From Phlebiopsis flavidoalba (lineage: Eukaryota; Basidiomycota; Agaricomycetes; Polyporales; Phanerochaetaceae): a stretch of 64,000 nt of DNA. Where the stretch lies: contig JAOCPU010000006.1 in assembly GCA_035772785.1 (NCBI GenBank), positions 1-64,000 of the forward strand, read 5' to 3'. Under the pieces are notes generated by a model that had not been told where the DNA came from, did no database searches, and was given only the letters and a program-made list of their open reading frames with translations. Every line of letters starts with the position of its first letter. The stretch's first letter is position 1. This document shows, in pieces, positions 37,510 to 49,137 of this stretch. The translations under genes were made by a program, and so were the position numbers.

Positions 37510-40500
37510 TCACTCGCGCTGTCCGCCCATCAAGAGCGCCATCAGGTCCTGAGCCCCCTGCGAATTTGTTTGTGTATGTTCTGCCCGCGCCGCTGACCTG
37601 CGGCTGCATGTGCGGCGGGAGCATGTGCGCCGGCGGCATCCCCAGGTGCCGGAGCTGCTGCTCTGTGCTGTTGCTGGGCCTGCAGCTGCGCCACAGAGTT
37701 GGGCTGCCCCGTTGAAAAACAAAAGCCACCACCTCCGGCTCCACGGAGGGCCGCCACTACCGCCCATTACCGTTGTTGAGGACCCATTCCTCCGCCACCG
37801 AGGCTGAGGAGCTGCGCTTGGTTGTGCGCGCGCGCATGTCCATGAGTCCGTTGCCGGGACCCATGCCGCCCAGCTGGTTGACCCCGAGAGGCGCGTTGTG
37901 GTGAGGGCCGCCGATGGGCTGGACCGCCGCGTCCCACGGGCGCGTTGAACCCGCCGACGCGAGCCCGCCAAAGTTGCCTTGTGTTCTGGACTGCTGCTGC
38001 TGAGTCCCTTTGCTGGTATGTGCCCCCCCCCAGCCGGACCGGGAGGTTTGTTGAGCTGCGAGTTTCAAAAACTTGGGACGCGTCGTCGCATGGCGCCGAC
38101 GGGCGCCGAGGTTGGCGAGCCCTGGCGGCAGACGCTGCTGGACTTGAGGCACGTTCTGCGACTGCATCACCGACGGTCCATCTCCCTCCCGCGGCCAACT
38201 GGCCCTGCTGGAGGGCGCTGACATTCCGGCCCAGGTTCGGCTGCTGCCCGAACGCGTTGGGCGCCGGTCCGCCAGCGTATAGCTGCTCCAGGTTCCGTTG
38301 CTCCAGGCTCCGTTTGCTGTTGCGCCAAACGCGGGTTAACCTGCAGCGGCTCGTCGATATGATCACTTGTGAAGTGCATCACAGAGGGTTCGCGACTTCC
38401 GCGGGCGCGGCGCCATCCTCAGGCCCGGGACCATTCCGTCCGGTACGAAGTTTCTATCGTCCATGCGCGGCCTATGTCGTAGAGCGAATCGAGCAACGCG
38501 CGGGTCTGCTGGGCCAGCTGATGTTGGTGGTGGGAGCTGCTGAAGTTGCTGCTGTTGCTGAAGGACGTGCAAGTCGATCGGAGCGCTGACCAAAGGGACC
38601 CGCCACCCGGCGGACAGGCGACCATCCCTTGGTTAAGCCCCCAGGAGAAGCACGGTGGTTCTATAGAGAAGATATCAATATATGCGCTGAAGGTATAGAA
38701 TGCAGACCCCGCGTACACTGGCTCGAGTTCTGAACGCATCGCAAACAGATCCTCCATCGCCCTGTTATCCGCGGGTGGATTGGGCTAGCTGTAGAAACCG
38801 TTCACGCTGAGCCATAGGATCCCGTCCCTGGCCAGGGAAGTGGTGAAGTGAAACAAAGCCAGCTCCCGACATCTTGCGCCCAACGTTGACCCCTGTGGGC
38901 TCCCGATTCTTGTTATCGAAAGAACTTGTTTCGAAGCGACTGCCTTTAGCAGCAAGACTCTCCGGCAGACCGATAGCGTTCCCACCAAGCTCGTATGTGG
39001 CCGGCTGTATTGTGAACGCGCCCGTGCAGCCCGCCCCCCAGGTCAGCAAATGCTGATGGAGAGTTGGTCAGGCGCCAAGACCGAGTTTTCCCACGGTCAC
39101 GGCAGGTCCCGGTACGCGCGGCGCATAGCATCATCCTGGTTAAGCCGTATCCCTTCTGGCTATTGCTGTCATGAGGGCCGAATGGTGCGACTGGTCTGTG
39201 GTGTTGACCGAATGTGTGAGTAGCTCCTCGCAGAGCGTATTCAGCGATAAGGAGTCGCACCGACGATTGTTGGCACCATGTGAGGGTCGACATCGGGGCT
39301 GAACAATCCCCTCGTGCACCTGGTGCATGCCTGCATTACCAGACACTGTGCCCGGGTAAGGGCGCATTAAGCGTATTGCAAATCCGTGGGCCGGGGCCAC
39401 CAGGGAGGGCCCGAAGTCCGGAGAATCTAATCTCAGGGGCCTGAATGGCAAGTTTAACCGTGCATCCGTAGGGGAAGTGTCATTAGGGGTGACCCTTCGA
39501 AGTAAGCGGGCCGTGGAGCTGTGCGCGAGGCATTAAGGCTATAGGCAAAACGACGTTGCCTGGCGGGGGGGGTAGCATCACACGACCGTTGATGGTATGT
39601 GAGGGCGTCAGAGAAGGTGTCGACGGTGGGGCGTATCTGAATTTTGAGAGATGGCGGGGGCTAGACCGCGGAGGATGACAGGGAACATGGTCGGGATAGA
39701 ACGGTTATGGAGGCAAATTCTGTCCCAGGTTGGAGTAATGTTTTCGGCCTCGATAGTTTTGGGATGTCTGGGGAGGCCACGGTTTTCAGGAGTGTCTGTG
39801 GCTACGAGTCAACGAGAGTAACTTCGGGCCATCCATTGTGGTAGGGGAGAGCAGTTCCCGGCAAGGCAGGCATAGTTCTGCTGATAGAGGGGCAGTGAGA
39901 GGCACTGAGAAGTCTGGATGCATAGAAATGCGAACTGTGGCAACCTACACAATAACTCGATATGACATTAGTACTTACGTCCTGCAGTAGAAGTGTGACG
40001 TTACTCTCTCGAGCTTCGCAGATGCGGCATGTATGCATGGTGGTGTGACATCTCTCCCACTGTCGCGGCAAAGTCCCGAGAGCGGGTTGGCTAGAGACAG
40101 GCTCTTCTTCTGGTCTGTGCTTCCCGCCTCGCTTCTTCATCATATTTTGAAGAGAGTGGATCTCGTCTAGATAGCCCTTGCGGTGGCAGGACGTACTGGG
40201 TTTGGGCAGCAGTAAGTTCCGTAGCACAGATCCGCTGTTTGATTTATGCTTGGATGTTCTAGCTCGCCTCTATTCTCTTTTCTCCTTCTCTCTTTTCGTC
40301 TTTCAGCCTTTTTTTTTTTCCATGCTTGTAGTGCCATCAGCTCCCGTCAGCGAACGCACCAGCCCATAGATACCACCACCTGGTGTGGTGTCGTAATAGT
40401 GTCTCCATCCACGCCGTCTCCTCTCCTTTCACCTTCCCCTTCTTGACACTGTCTCCAGACATCTTCTCGCTCGCTTCTTATCGTCCGTGTGCGCTTAGGC

Positions 40501-41090
40501 CATCTGTCAGACCCGCTACAGGCTGTACTTGCTCTGTCCCGGAGGCTTCGTTTGCGGTACGGGTTCGACGTCGGCTCCAGAACCGTTCACAGCTTATGTG
40601 TCATGTGATGAAGGTTCCCCTACCTACCCCGCTCAGCGCATCCCTAGGATGTGGCCTCCTGATCACGGTCCACCACCGCTTTGGCTCGTCCGCTCCTTTG
40701 GCGGGAGCTGCACCACCCTCTCGTCGTCGCGTTTGCCGTCGATCTCTCCAGCGCCTAGGGTCTTCGTCGATCCCTTGGTCGCGATCCAAGTCCCCGCTGC
40801 GACGACATAATTCCAGCTGTAATCATAACGATCACGGTCACGGTAGACCATCATCTCGGTCGTCCAGGTTCTCGGCGGAAGTAATCGGTACTTGTCTCCT
40901 GACGGCGGATCCCATCGCGGTGCATCTCATTACAGGCGGAGGACCTGATCGCGGTCACCTCTCTCTTCGCTGTGGTAAGAAAGTCTCACGTGACGTGTCG
41001 CGTGAAGTGTGCGCGCCAGATCGCACGATCCCGACGGTGGGAGTTATCCAGAGCCAGGATAAATGATTGAGTAATACGGGCCAAAAATGA
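37510..41090 (-). CDS. Q/G/N-rich low-complexity protein, possible eIF4E-binding/4E-T-like regulator
   Basis: Minus-strand gene ending in DLMALLMGGQRE with stop at 37510-37512. From N to C: an Arg/Asp-rich start (RDDRDDGLP; DLDRDQGIDEDPRRWRD, about 40750-40850); GYLDEIHSLQNMMKKRGGKH (about 40110-40170); LHVLQQQQQLQQLPPPTSAG (about 38510-38570); DRNFVPDGMVPGLRM (about 38420-38465); DEPLQVNPRLAQQQTEPG (about 38310-38360); RNLEQLYAGG then FGQQPNLGRNVSALQQGQLA (38210-38300); SVMQSQNVPQVQQRLPPGLA with NLGAR (about 38100-38180); GGPHHNAPLGVNQLGGMGPG (about 37850-37920); and HMLPPHMQPQ (about 37600-37640). This architecture resembles conserved basidiomycete proteins that I associate, from memory, with translational control. 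The family name is an inference. Frames shift often, and 38760-39800 is hard to read. Confidence 0.5.
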
Positions 41091-44000
41091 GATTGGGAAG
41101 AGGGGCACCTACGGTCGTCACGATGGAGTTTGCAGGGAAGGGGGCTCGGCAACTCTAATGCGCATAATCATCGTAGTTCGATGAGTTACATTCTTTTGGG
41201 GCGTACACTCACCTCTTGCGCCAATCGAGTCACTAAGCCTCTCCAGGTTTCTTCTTGGCAGATTCTCTAGTCCATCTGAGCGCTAGTCGAGTTGGACCCC
41301 CAGTGTAGTGGTCTTGACTAACTGAGCACTATCTACCAGTGGTTGAGCTCGTTTACAAGTGATCGCGCAGACTCCGCGTTCTTTGCCATCGAAGTGTACT
41401 AGGGCATGCTAGGCCGTTCGCTCGGGCGCTTACTTTTCGTCAGATAGGACTGCAATCTTGTGGAGGACAAAATGAAGAACAGTGAGGAACAACACAGCAA
41501 AGGCATAACGAAAATCTAAGTAGGCCCGCTCTTTGACCCTCTCTGTTACGAGATCGTCGCCGCTGTCGTATATTCTCCTCTGCTGAATCTCGTTCTCACT
41601 TCGCGGTCGGTCACGGTGCGCAAAGATTGATGCCTGAAATTACCCCATCTGCGAAGGGTTGCGATAGACTTGACGCTAAAGGAGGGTCTGGTTGGGTGTG
41701 TAGGTCTACATGCCCAAACCATGCGTCAATGGTAGTCGCGCGTGATGCAAAAACATGATACTTGTACCTCCTTCTTCTGCATCCCGTCGAGAAAGCTGGT
41801 CGATAATACATAAGTCGGGGAGACTATAAGGGAAAAAACGACAATAATTACCGACGTTCTCTATAGCCATCATTAGTCGAGCCATTCGCGGATTCGGCCT
41901 CTTTCTTGCTTCCGCCTTGCTGTTCAGACCAGTCCCTACCGATACGCGTGAAGGGGGCATTCAAAGCGTTTTGGCAGCGAGTTACGTACCCAAACCAGTT
42001 GACCTTCAGAGTTGGCATGCGATCAGGAGCTTTACACAAGAGGGGATTTCGAAAGGAAAAGGAGTTGACTGTGAGAGTAGATATGCAACGGTCGGGGTGG
42101 TTGCTGGACTTTTTCATTGGAGGACTGTATCCTCTTGGATCTCTAACGTTTGCAAGGGTCTGGGCAAGACTATCGACGGTGGTGCCTTGTTCGGTGTTGG
42201 GCCGCGGCGGCGGCGATGTTTTTGCGTGCTGTAGTGCGGGGCGTGGCCCCCTCCTATCCTGACTCTTGGTCCGGCCACCGCAATTCTTTTTTTTTGATCG
42301 GTAACGGAAGATGATAAAAAAACAACAGCGGCAGGCGGCCCCCCGTGGTGGGGTGCGCAATTTGACCTGCCCCCAGCTTGTTGCAGCAGATGTGCGCCGC
42401 GGCAGACCCAAGTCAAGCCACCCGGTGGCAGGAAACAGGACGCGGGCGGGGTGTTCCTTCTGGGGAGGAAACTGGCTGCGTTGATCGCCTCGGGGCAATC
42501 ACCACGGACCCCTCAGGTTGTCCCGGCCTTCGACACTGCTATTTCGCCAGGAAAATCTTTGGGAAATTATAACATGCTGGGGAGCTAACCCTCAAGCACT
42601 TTATGTTGAAGCAGAGGGTCATTAACCCTCTACGACAAGCGGTTCGGGTCCTGTCGTAGTGAGTGCGCCACATGATTGCCCTGAGACGGGATATTGGTTG
42701 ACCTCGTTCTCTAGCCATCCCATCCCAGTGGGAGACATACAGATCCCACGTTCCTCACGTAAAGAGACTCTGTTAGCCTCGGATCCGGGGGCGAGTTGAA
42801 CGCAACAGATATATACATGACACGAGGTATTCTCCCCCATCGTCATGCTTGCGTCTGTTTGTTTAGGCCTCGCGACCTCTTTGTAGGCCGGTTATTGAGG
42901 ACAAACTCGCCACGGGACTCGCGAACTTAGGAGAAGCTTGCCTGGTCATGAACTTCACATCAACCTAGCCCCCGGTAAAAAGTCGGGATCTGAGGCCTTC
43001 ACGGCGTGGGGGCCATCAACATACTTGCGTTCTCCAAAATGACGATTGTCAAGCCGCGACGCCTTCTCTTGCAGAAGGTTCCCGCGTCGGCTCTGTGATT
43101 TGGAACCAGAAGACTTCCTTACAGCACATTGAATATAGGCTGACCCCCCTCCCCCCCCTTGCGCTGTTCTCTGGGCTTGCTCCGGAAGTCCCCACCTCGG
43201 CGCGTGTAAGCCTTGCAGGTCTAGCTGGGACTCGCACCATCGACTTTCCGCACTGATGTTATGTAGCGGCATGATTTGTGTTGATCTGAACCGTACACGG
43301 TTGTAACAAAATTGAAAATAGCAATGTGCAAGTGTAGAATGAATGCCTGTAGCTCATTCCCACATTCCCGAGGCTTGGTCACCACCCGACGTACATTTTA
43401 CGCCGGGTTCCGACGACGTTTACGCTTGTGGCCATCGACTGTATTTTGTGTCCCCGGTATCGACGAGGGACTGCTGTCCGCCGTCATCTTCGATTTGCCC
43501 CCGCTTTTTTCTCCGGCGTCGGTACCTTTCTCTGGAGATTTGAGTAATTTGCTTTGGTGCCGGTTCAGGCTGCTTCGATTTTCTCTTCTACTACACACTA
43601 AAGCAGGGATTGGGAGGTCCTTTGGGCCCTCATTGCGCTTCTTTTTTAGGCGATCCGACGTCCTGAGCCGTTGCGGACAAACTTACGCCGACGCATTCAT
43701 TCGTAAAGATAAGTGGGGATCGAGTACAACATCCTCGATTGCTCAGCACTTGATAACATAAGACGAGGAGAACACATATATGAGTTTAAAAACTGGCCAT
43801 CACACGTTACTCGGGCCTTAGCTTTGTGCTGGCTAATTTGTCACTCCATGGGCTCTCAGTATCATCACGGAGCGAGTGATGCAGTGGACGCATACTGGTA
43901 CAGCGGGTATGCTCCGTAGATTTGGGAGCGTTAGCACGTGTGTCGTAGTGTTTGGGATTGACTTGCGACAACATAGCGAATGTTTGTACTGTCCTAGGGC

Positions 44001-44830
44001 GACGAGGTCGGAGTGGTGGTAGTTTCGTATTCATGCGAAGTAGTACTGACCTATCACCAGCTTCCGAGCTAAGTAATTCAGTCGTCGCCCGGATATAGCA
44101 TCTTTTTTATGATTGCACTTTCGGCGTTCAGAAGGTTGTGGCAAGGTTTTGGAAGGTCCAACAAAAGGGGGCCCCCCCCGGCCTGGGCAGGGGGCCACTG
44201 GACGGCTTATCCTGGAGGTAGAGATCATGTATACAACATTGAGTGATCACTAAAGACCGCTTTCCCAGTGTGTAATAGTGGCAAGGCACGACCAGGATAT
44301 CGTGAACGTACATACTGGGTTTAAATTTCCCTGTAGTACGACAGTAAGCTGTTTCGTTAGATCGACTTTGTGCTCGGACAGACTCATTGCAAATGATGTG
44401 TGAATCCGCTATGACACGGCCCTGGTGTGGTAATATTTGTTAGAGAAAAAATGCCAGCGGTTGAGGTAAATGTCTAATGTGGTACCGGTACATCCCGAGG
44501 CACGCTTGGTAATGGTTGAACGTTGCCTCCGGAAAGCCAAAACGCACAACCGAATATGCTGCCATATAGCCTTCCTTGTAACGCTATTTTGCACGCTTTT
44601 GACGCATCGTTTGCGGCTTTCTAAAACGAATAAAGGGGAGTGAAAGGCAGCACAAACGGAGGAGGATGAGGAGAGAAGACGGAAAGGACTGTGAAACCAG
44701 CCAATTCAGGCAGGAGCACGGCAACTCGGCAATTGGACAGGCGCCCCGGAATGGCCCAGCCCCCAGCCGTCGACTGGACCGCACTCCGTCGACCGACGCT
44801 CAGGACGCGCAAAGGGGGACCACGACGACG
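41091..44830. other. Unassigned interval with minus-strand coding fragments
   Basis: Three minus-strand pieces look coding but stay unidentified. About 41460-41580: DDLVTERVKERAYLDFRYAF followed by a hydrophobic stretch VLFLTVLHFVLHKI, a possible membrane segment. About 41880-42080: PTLKVNWFGYVTRCQNALNA. About 43390-43640: KSPEKGTDAGEKSGGKSK and GHKRKRRRNPA, a charged stretch with a nuclear-localisation-like cluster. A poly-C run lies at 44170-44178. The interval just before 44831 should be the EMC7 promoter. Confidence 0.3.
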
Positions 44831-45987
44831 ATGCGGCTATTCTCTGCTTGCATTTCTATGGGTATGTCGCTGCAATTTCTCCACAAACTCATACGCTTAA
44901 CTTGTAAAATAGGGTCTGCCTGTTTACGCCTTGGGTCTGGATGTGCAAGGCCAGCTGCTGTGGAATGAACATTGCATTGGTACGTGAGCTAGCTCCCCGC
45001 CCGTGTATGGATGGTAGCTCAAATGATTATGTGTGTCTAGGGTAAATTTGCCAAGAAACTGGAGGTCAGGCTCAAGCTGTTCTGTGACAATGGCTTCCGG
45101 CAAGGGGTAGGTGTCGACACGTCAGAACGGGGTGACGGCTTCTCAATGTGCGCTTCCCCAGGTCCCTGTAACAGTCAATTAGTGCGTGCTCATAGCGGTA
45201 TTACACTAGACCAGACGTTTCCACCTGGGACATACGTGCTCCTCCATCAACTAGTGCGGCACGATCATGTATTGATGAACTTAACGGTGGCGTAAAAACA
45301 ACATGCCCCGCACTCCAAACTAGTGTGATCATTCGTCACGAGCTAACTAAAAAGGGCTAACTACAGACGTTCTTCCTGAGACCGGGACAACTTTACCCGA
45401 AGTACTTGAGTTGTGTGAAATATGTTTGTTCCCGTATCCTCGCCTGGTAAACACCTCTACTGTCCCCTTCAACAGTAGCCCCTGGCCCATTTATCCCAGT
45501 GTCGCTCGTCTGACTGCTCGAGTCTACAAAGCAATTCGACTCTTTATAAGCGGCACGCTCCAACGGTTTCAACCTGGTTGGGGATGTTGCAAGAGAGTCT
45601 CCTATTGATGATGATGATGCTTGTTGGCGGTGTTTTGGTCTTCTCTATGCCATACATCATGGTACGTTCCTCCTCAATGCGTTACAAAGGTCCGGGCATT
45701 AATCAAAGTGGGTAGAAAAACCTTGACCCCGAAGTCCTACAAGATTTCGAGAAACGGCAGGCAAAGATTAGCACATCCAGAGTTCGTTGGGTAGTGGCGA
45801 CCTGAGATCAGGGTAAGTTGTGTGCAATTATAGCGAGTTCTTTAACTGAACTGCCAACAGGCTATCTGCCCTCATGTCCGTTGGGGACGAGGAAGCTAGC
45901 AACGCGACCGCAGGCAAATCACAGGCAGAGTCCAAAGCCTCCACCTCTGGTTTAAAACAGCGCGGCGGGCGCAACAGGAAGCGATGA
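44831..45987 (+). CDS. ER membrane protein complex subunit 7 (EMC7) homologue
   Basis: EMC7 is a single-pass subunit of the ER insertase/chaperone complex with a lumenal beta-sandwich domain. ATG at 44831 gives a short hydrophobic leader (MRLFSACISM), then an intron and GLPVYALGLDVQGQLLWNEH, as in a signal peptide leading into the lumenal domain. FPPGTYVLLHQLVRHDHV (about 45220-45265) matches the IP.G.YVLEV...F conserved turn. Near 45570-45690 a FNLVGM stretch leads to the membrane segment MMMMLVGGVLVFSMPYIM, followed by KNLDPEVLQDFEKRQAKIS, the family's post-membrane helix. After a final intron (about 45811-45890): LSALMSVGDEEASNATAG, ending GLKQRGGRNRKR with TGA at 45985-45987; a basic tail is normal for EMC7. 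Several frame breaks occur in the lumenal part. Confidence 0.82.
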
Positions 45988-46063
45988 ATGGATGCCCCCG
46001 AGCTCCACATCTTTATCGTATGAATAGATATGTATTGAATCTCGTGACAAAATAACAACACGC

Positions 46064-46733
46064 TCACTCCGCGAGCGAGATCAGTAGACTGGATATTACG
46101 AAACAAGAACTGGAACGGTCGGCTTCAACTGCACGTTGGTCAGACGCTTGTATGCGGAAAGGATTGCTGAACGCAGGGCTGGTATTTATGGGAGCAGAAT
46201 CTCGAGGATATTCCAGTGCCGCTCGTAGAACCGCATTTCTATTGACGGCCATGAGTAGGATCGCGCACTCATGAGCTGGGGTCATCATACCTCTGTTTGA
46301 AACGGGACACAAGCGAGCTCGCAGAGTCTGGGTCGCCACTCTCCAGCCTGGCGGATGGGACTGAACGTCAGAGGTAGTGAGAACATCTAGGGCTGCGTAC
46401 GCTGTGTCCATCGGGATTGCTTGCATTAGTCTCGATGACATATATTCGATTGTCACTTCTCGGATTCGGAGTGTCGTCGATAGCAGAACTCGCAGCTGGA
46501 GCCTCTGTGACATTGACGCCTACTACAGAAATATCCGGTGAGAGACTTTGGGCTATCGGGGCCGACGTGTTGTTGGGGTCATAGTCAAGGATCAGGACTT
46601 GTTCATTAGGAGACTGTGGCAGGAGCATGTTTGGGACGTCGTCCGCATAGTGGTATTGTATGATAGGATGGCTGAAGGACTTGTATGTTGGGCCCGAGCT
46701 AGCAGAGTCTGAGGCAGTCGGTGTTTGGGACAC
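46064..46733 (-). CDS. Conserved-looking hypothetical protein
   Basis: The minus frame from ATG 46733 is open for 121 codons and looks genuinely coding: MSQTPTASDSASSGPTYKSF, then IIQYHYADDVPNMLLPQ, NEQVLILDYDPNNTSAP, SLSPDISVVGVNVTEAPAAS and DNRIYVIETNA. After a frame change near 46400 the reading continues with ALDVLTTSDVQSHPP and LMAVNRNAVLRAALEY to about 46064. It has no signal peptide or membrane segment. It lies tail-to-tail with EMC7 and head-to-head with the CAP gene. I do not recognise the family; it may be basidiomycete-specific. Confidence 0.55.
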
Positions 46734-47351
46734 TAAGATGTAGTAAGGCGACTGTTATCTCCGGGTGCGTACGATGGTGGCGAAGACATGAGATGAGAGA
46801 ACGCGGCGCCTCGCAGCTGTTCGCTTGGAACTCAGCTCACAAATATGGTAGGTGATTGGTGGCCTGACGGTTGCTGTTGACCATGACCATTTTCCTTCAT
46901 GCTACTGCTGCTCTCTGCTGCTTTGCAAACCTTGACTGGCAGGCACGACGACATTCCATGAGCTGTGCCACCCTTGATTGACGTAGTGCAGTCGAGTGAT
47001 GCTGTCGACGTCGTATGGTACCATTAGCCATACGGTCAGACCGACCGGAGTGTTGCCCTCGCGACGAAGGGCTTAATGGCCTCGGTCTTACCCGTATGCG
47101 CCCAAAATTGCACCTACCGACGGTCTGATTTCTCACTCTCGGCGGATATTTATACGACGGAGGTTGGCCATAACCTTCCGAACTCCATTTTGTTGTTTTC
47201 CCCCTTTTTCTCTTCAGGCCCTGTGCTGGGCGAGTTTGGAATCGGGACAGTGTCCTCAGTTTCTGCAATTCATTAGTCTTTCCTTCACAAATCCATTCAA
47301 TATGTCTTGATAGTTTAGCATCTGCAGTCTCTGTGATTCTAGGGTTGACCA
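46734..47351. promoter_or_regulatory. Divergent upstream region of the hypothetical and CAP genes
   Basis: About 620 bp between head-to-head genes. A TATA-like ATATTTATAC lies at about 47146-47155 on the plus strand, some 200 bp before the CAP-protein ATG. The minus frame at 46897-47367 overlaps the CAP start and is not supported as a gene. Confidence 0.4.
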
Positions 47352-48815
47352 ATGGCGCGGTTGACATTGGTCGACTCCCTTACTGCTCTTGCGCTAATTC
47401 TCGCATTTGTATCCGATGCGTCCGCAGGGCCCTCCTGCGCTCGCGCGCAACCAGGGCAGTAGCACCTGCACTACCAAGTGCAGCCGTGCATGGGCTACCC
47501 AGGGAGAGTCATTGGTAGTGACCCTTGGGGACATGTCATAGCCAGGTCCAACTCGGACATCGGCACGGCCACCAGGAAGGCTTGCCGTGTTAGGCCTCCG
47601 TGAGTCCCCTCACATTCTTCACTTGCGACTTGTCATTGAACTTGCAACCAGTTCGTCTGCAAACGCCTCGTCTTCGGCCGTCCGCCGGTCATCTCGACTT
47701 CCCTTGGTATTGCCAACGTAGGAGGAGCCTTACCCAGCTTCTCCACTGCCTCTTCCTCCTCGTCCGTGCAGGCTCCTGCGTCATCCCCTCCCGCAGTAGT
47801 CTCGTCTGTAAAGGAATCCTCTATTGCCCCGGCCACTCCCTCGACCCACTCGACCACGCCACATCCTCGCACCAGCCACCAGCAGTCGATTCCTAACCAG
47901 TGTCCGACTCCAGTTACGTCGCCCTCGTACACATAACCCCAGTCCCACAACGAAAGAATCCCCTACTACACAGAAGGCCCGAAGCAACGTCGCCCGCTCC
48001 TCCCCCACACCTGCTTCGTCTCCCAAACCTGAAACCACAGCTTCGCCCCAGACTACCAAGCAAGCTGCTGCTCCCCAGACTAGCTCCGCCGCCCCTGCTT
48101 CGTCTAACTCAGGCTCCGGAACATCTTCCGGCGAGACATTTCCCAGTATCTCTCGACACCACAACACTATTCGTGCCCAACACGCTTCAGCACGCTTCAG
48201 CATCTCTTAACTTGGAGCGACGAGCTTGCCAGCAAGGGCGCACAGCAGTGGGCGAATGGCTGTTTTTTCCAGCACTCCGGTGGTAGCCTTGGTCCCTTCG
48301 GTGGTATGTGGCTCTGGCTTACTATACACGCTGCGTCCGTGCTCAATTGATAATGCAGAGAACCTGGCGGCTGGCACTGGGAGCTCGTACGACATTGCCG
48401 CCGCGGTGAAATCTTGGACGGATGAAGTTTGTGAGTGTTCGAATAGCATTTCGCTCGTTCGTGTGCTAAATTGAAATCACATAGCCGAGTACAACCCCAA
48501 CAACCCTGCTTGCCCTCACACTTCACACAGGTACATGAACACCGACTTGATTACTGGCACTGCAGCTAACCACGGCGCTTTTTTAGGTGTTTGGAAGGAC
48601 CCCTCTAGACCCAGGTCGGATGTGCCGTCCAGTCTTGCCAGCGGTATCTTCGCAGACCGCCAGCTTCGGGGTACGCTCTGTTTGCCCTCCTGAATAAAAT
48701 TGGCGTGCTGATAAATATCTTCTAGCCGGCGAAGTTCTACGTTTGCGAATACTCTCCTCAAGGAAACGTATCGATTGCGAGAGTTTGGGGCAAGTGTGCT
48801 CTACAGTATACTTTT
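47352..48815 (+). CDS. Secreted CAP-domain (PR-1/SCP-like) protein
   Basis: Extracellular cysteine-rich CAP protein; fungal members bind sterols or lipids and some act during host colonisation. ATG 47352 gives a clear signal peptide, MARLTLVDSLTALALILAFV then SDASAG. A short Cys-containing block follows (STCTTKCSRAW; GYPGRVIGSDPWGHVI). A Ser/Thr/Pro-rich linker spans 47690-48130 (SFSTASSSSSVQAPASSPPA). The CAP domain then reads STPQHYSCPTR/THNTIRAQH-like, LTWSDELASKG, QWANGCFFQHSGGSLGPFGG, ENLAAGTGSSYDIAAAVKSW, TDEV, EYNPNNPACPHTSHR and AKFYVCEYSPQGN (about 48720-48770). The catalytic-type His and Glu positions (HSGG, GENLAAG) are present across a frame change and a short intron (about 48302-48357). 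The end is approximate. Frame shifts at roughly 47460, 47890, 48200 and 48490. Confidence 0.85.
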
Positions 48816-49137
48816 GAAAAAGACTCTCATATGGTATCTAGTCAAAACGTGCAAGTCTCTGAGGCCAGTCACCAGAGAATTTTTGCCTTGCTTTTCTCCC
48901 GTTCTAATCTTTCGTCTGCGGCTGGCGTTTCCGCTCCTTGTTCCTTTCATAACAATTCTGTGTATCAATATACCTTCCTGTCCTTTTCTTCTGAGCTTTA
49001 ATTCACACTCAATATCTTCGCGACATCGGTGCGAAAATCGAGGTTGCGACGAATGAAATTACCGACATGTGCAACCACCAGTCTGGCGCGAGCGGACAAA
49101 AAGCGCTTAACATTACGCCCACAATGGCCTTGCCGAC
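48816..49137. other. Intergenic, CAP 3' region and Dlt1-like promoter
   Basis: Contains the CAP gene's 3' untranslated region and a pyrimidine-rich stretch (48890-49010) upstream of the next gene on the same strand. No gene seen. Confidence 0.4.

Noticed and set aside
40383..41066. 227-codon plus-strand frame
   Set aside because: The opposite strand carries the Arg/Asp-rich blocks of the 37510-41090 gene (DPRRWRD and neighbours), so this frame is its antisense shadow.
46897..47367. 156-codon minus-strand frame
   Set aside because: It overlaps the start codon and signal peptide of the CAP gene and covers its likely TATA region; no family is seen.
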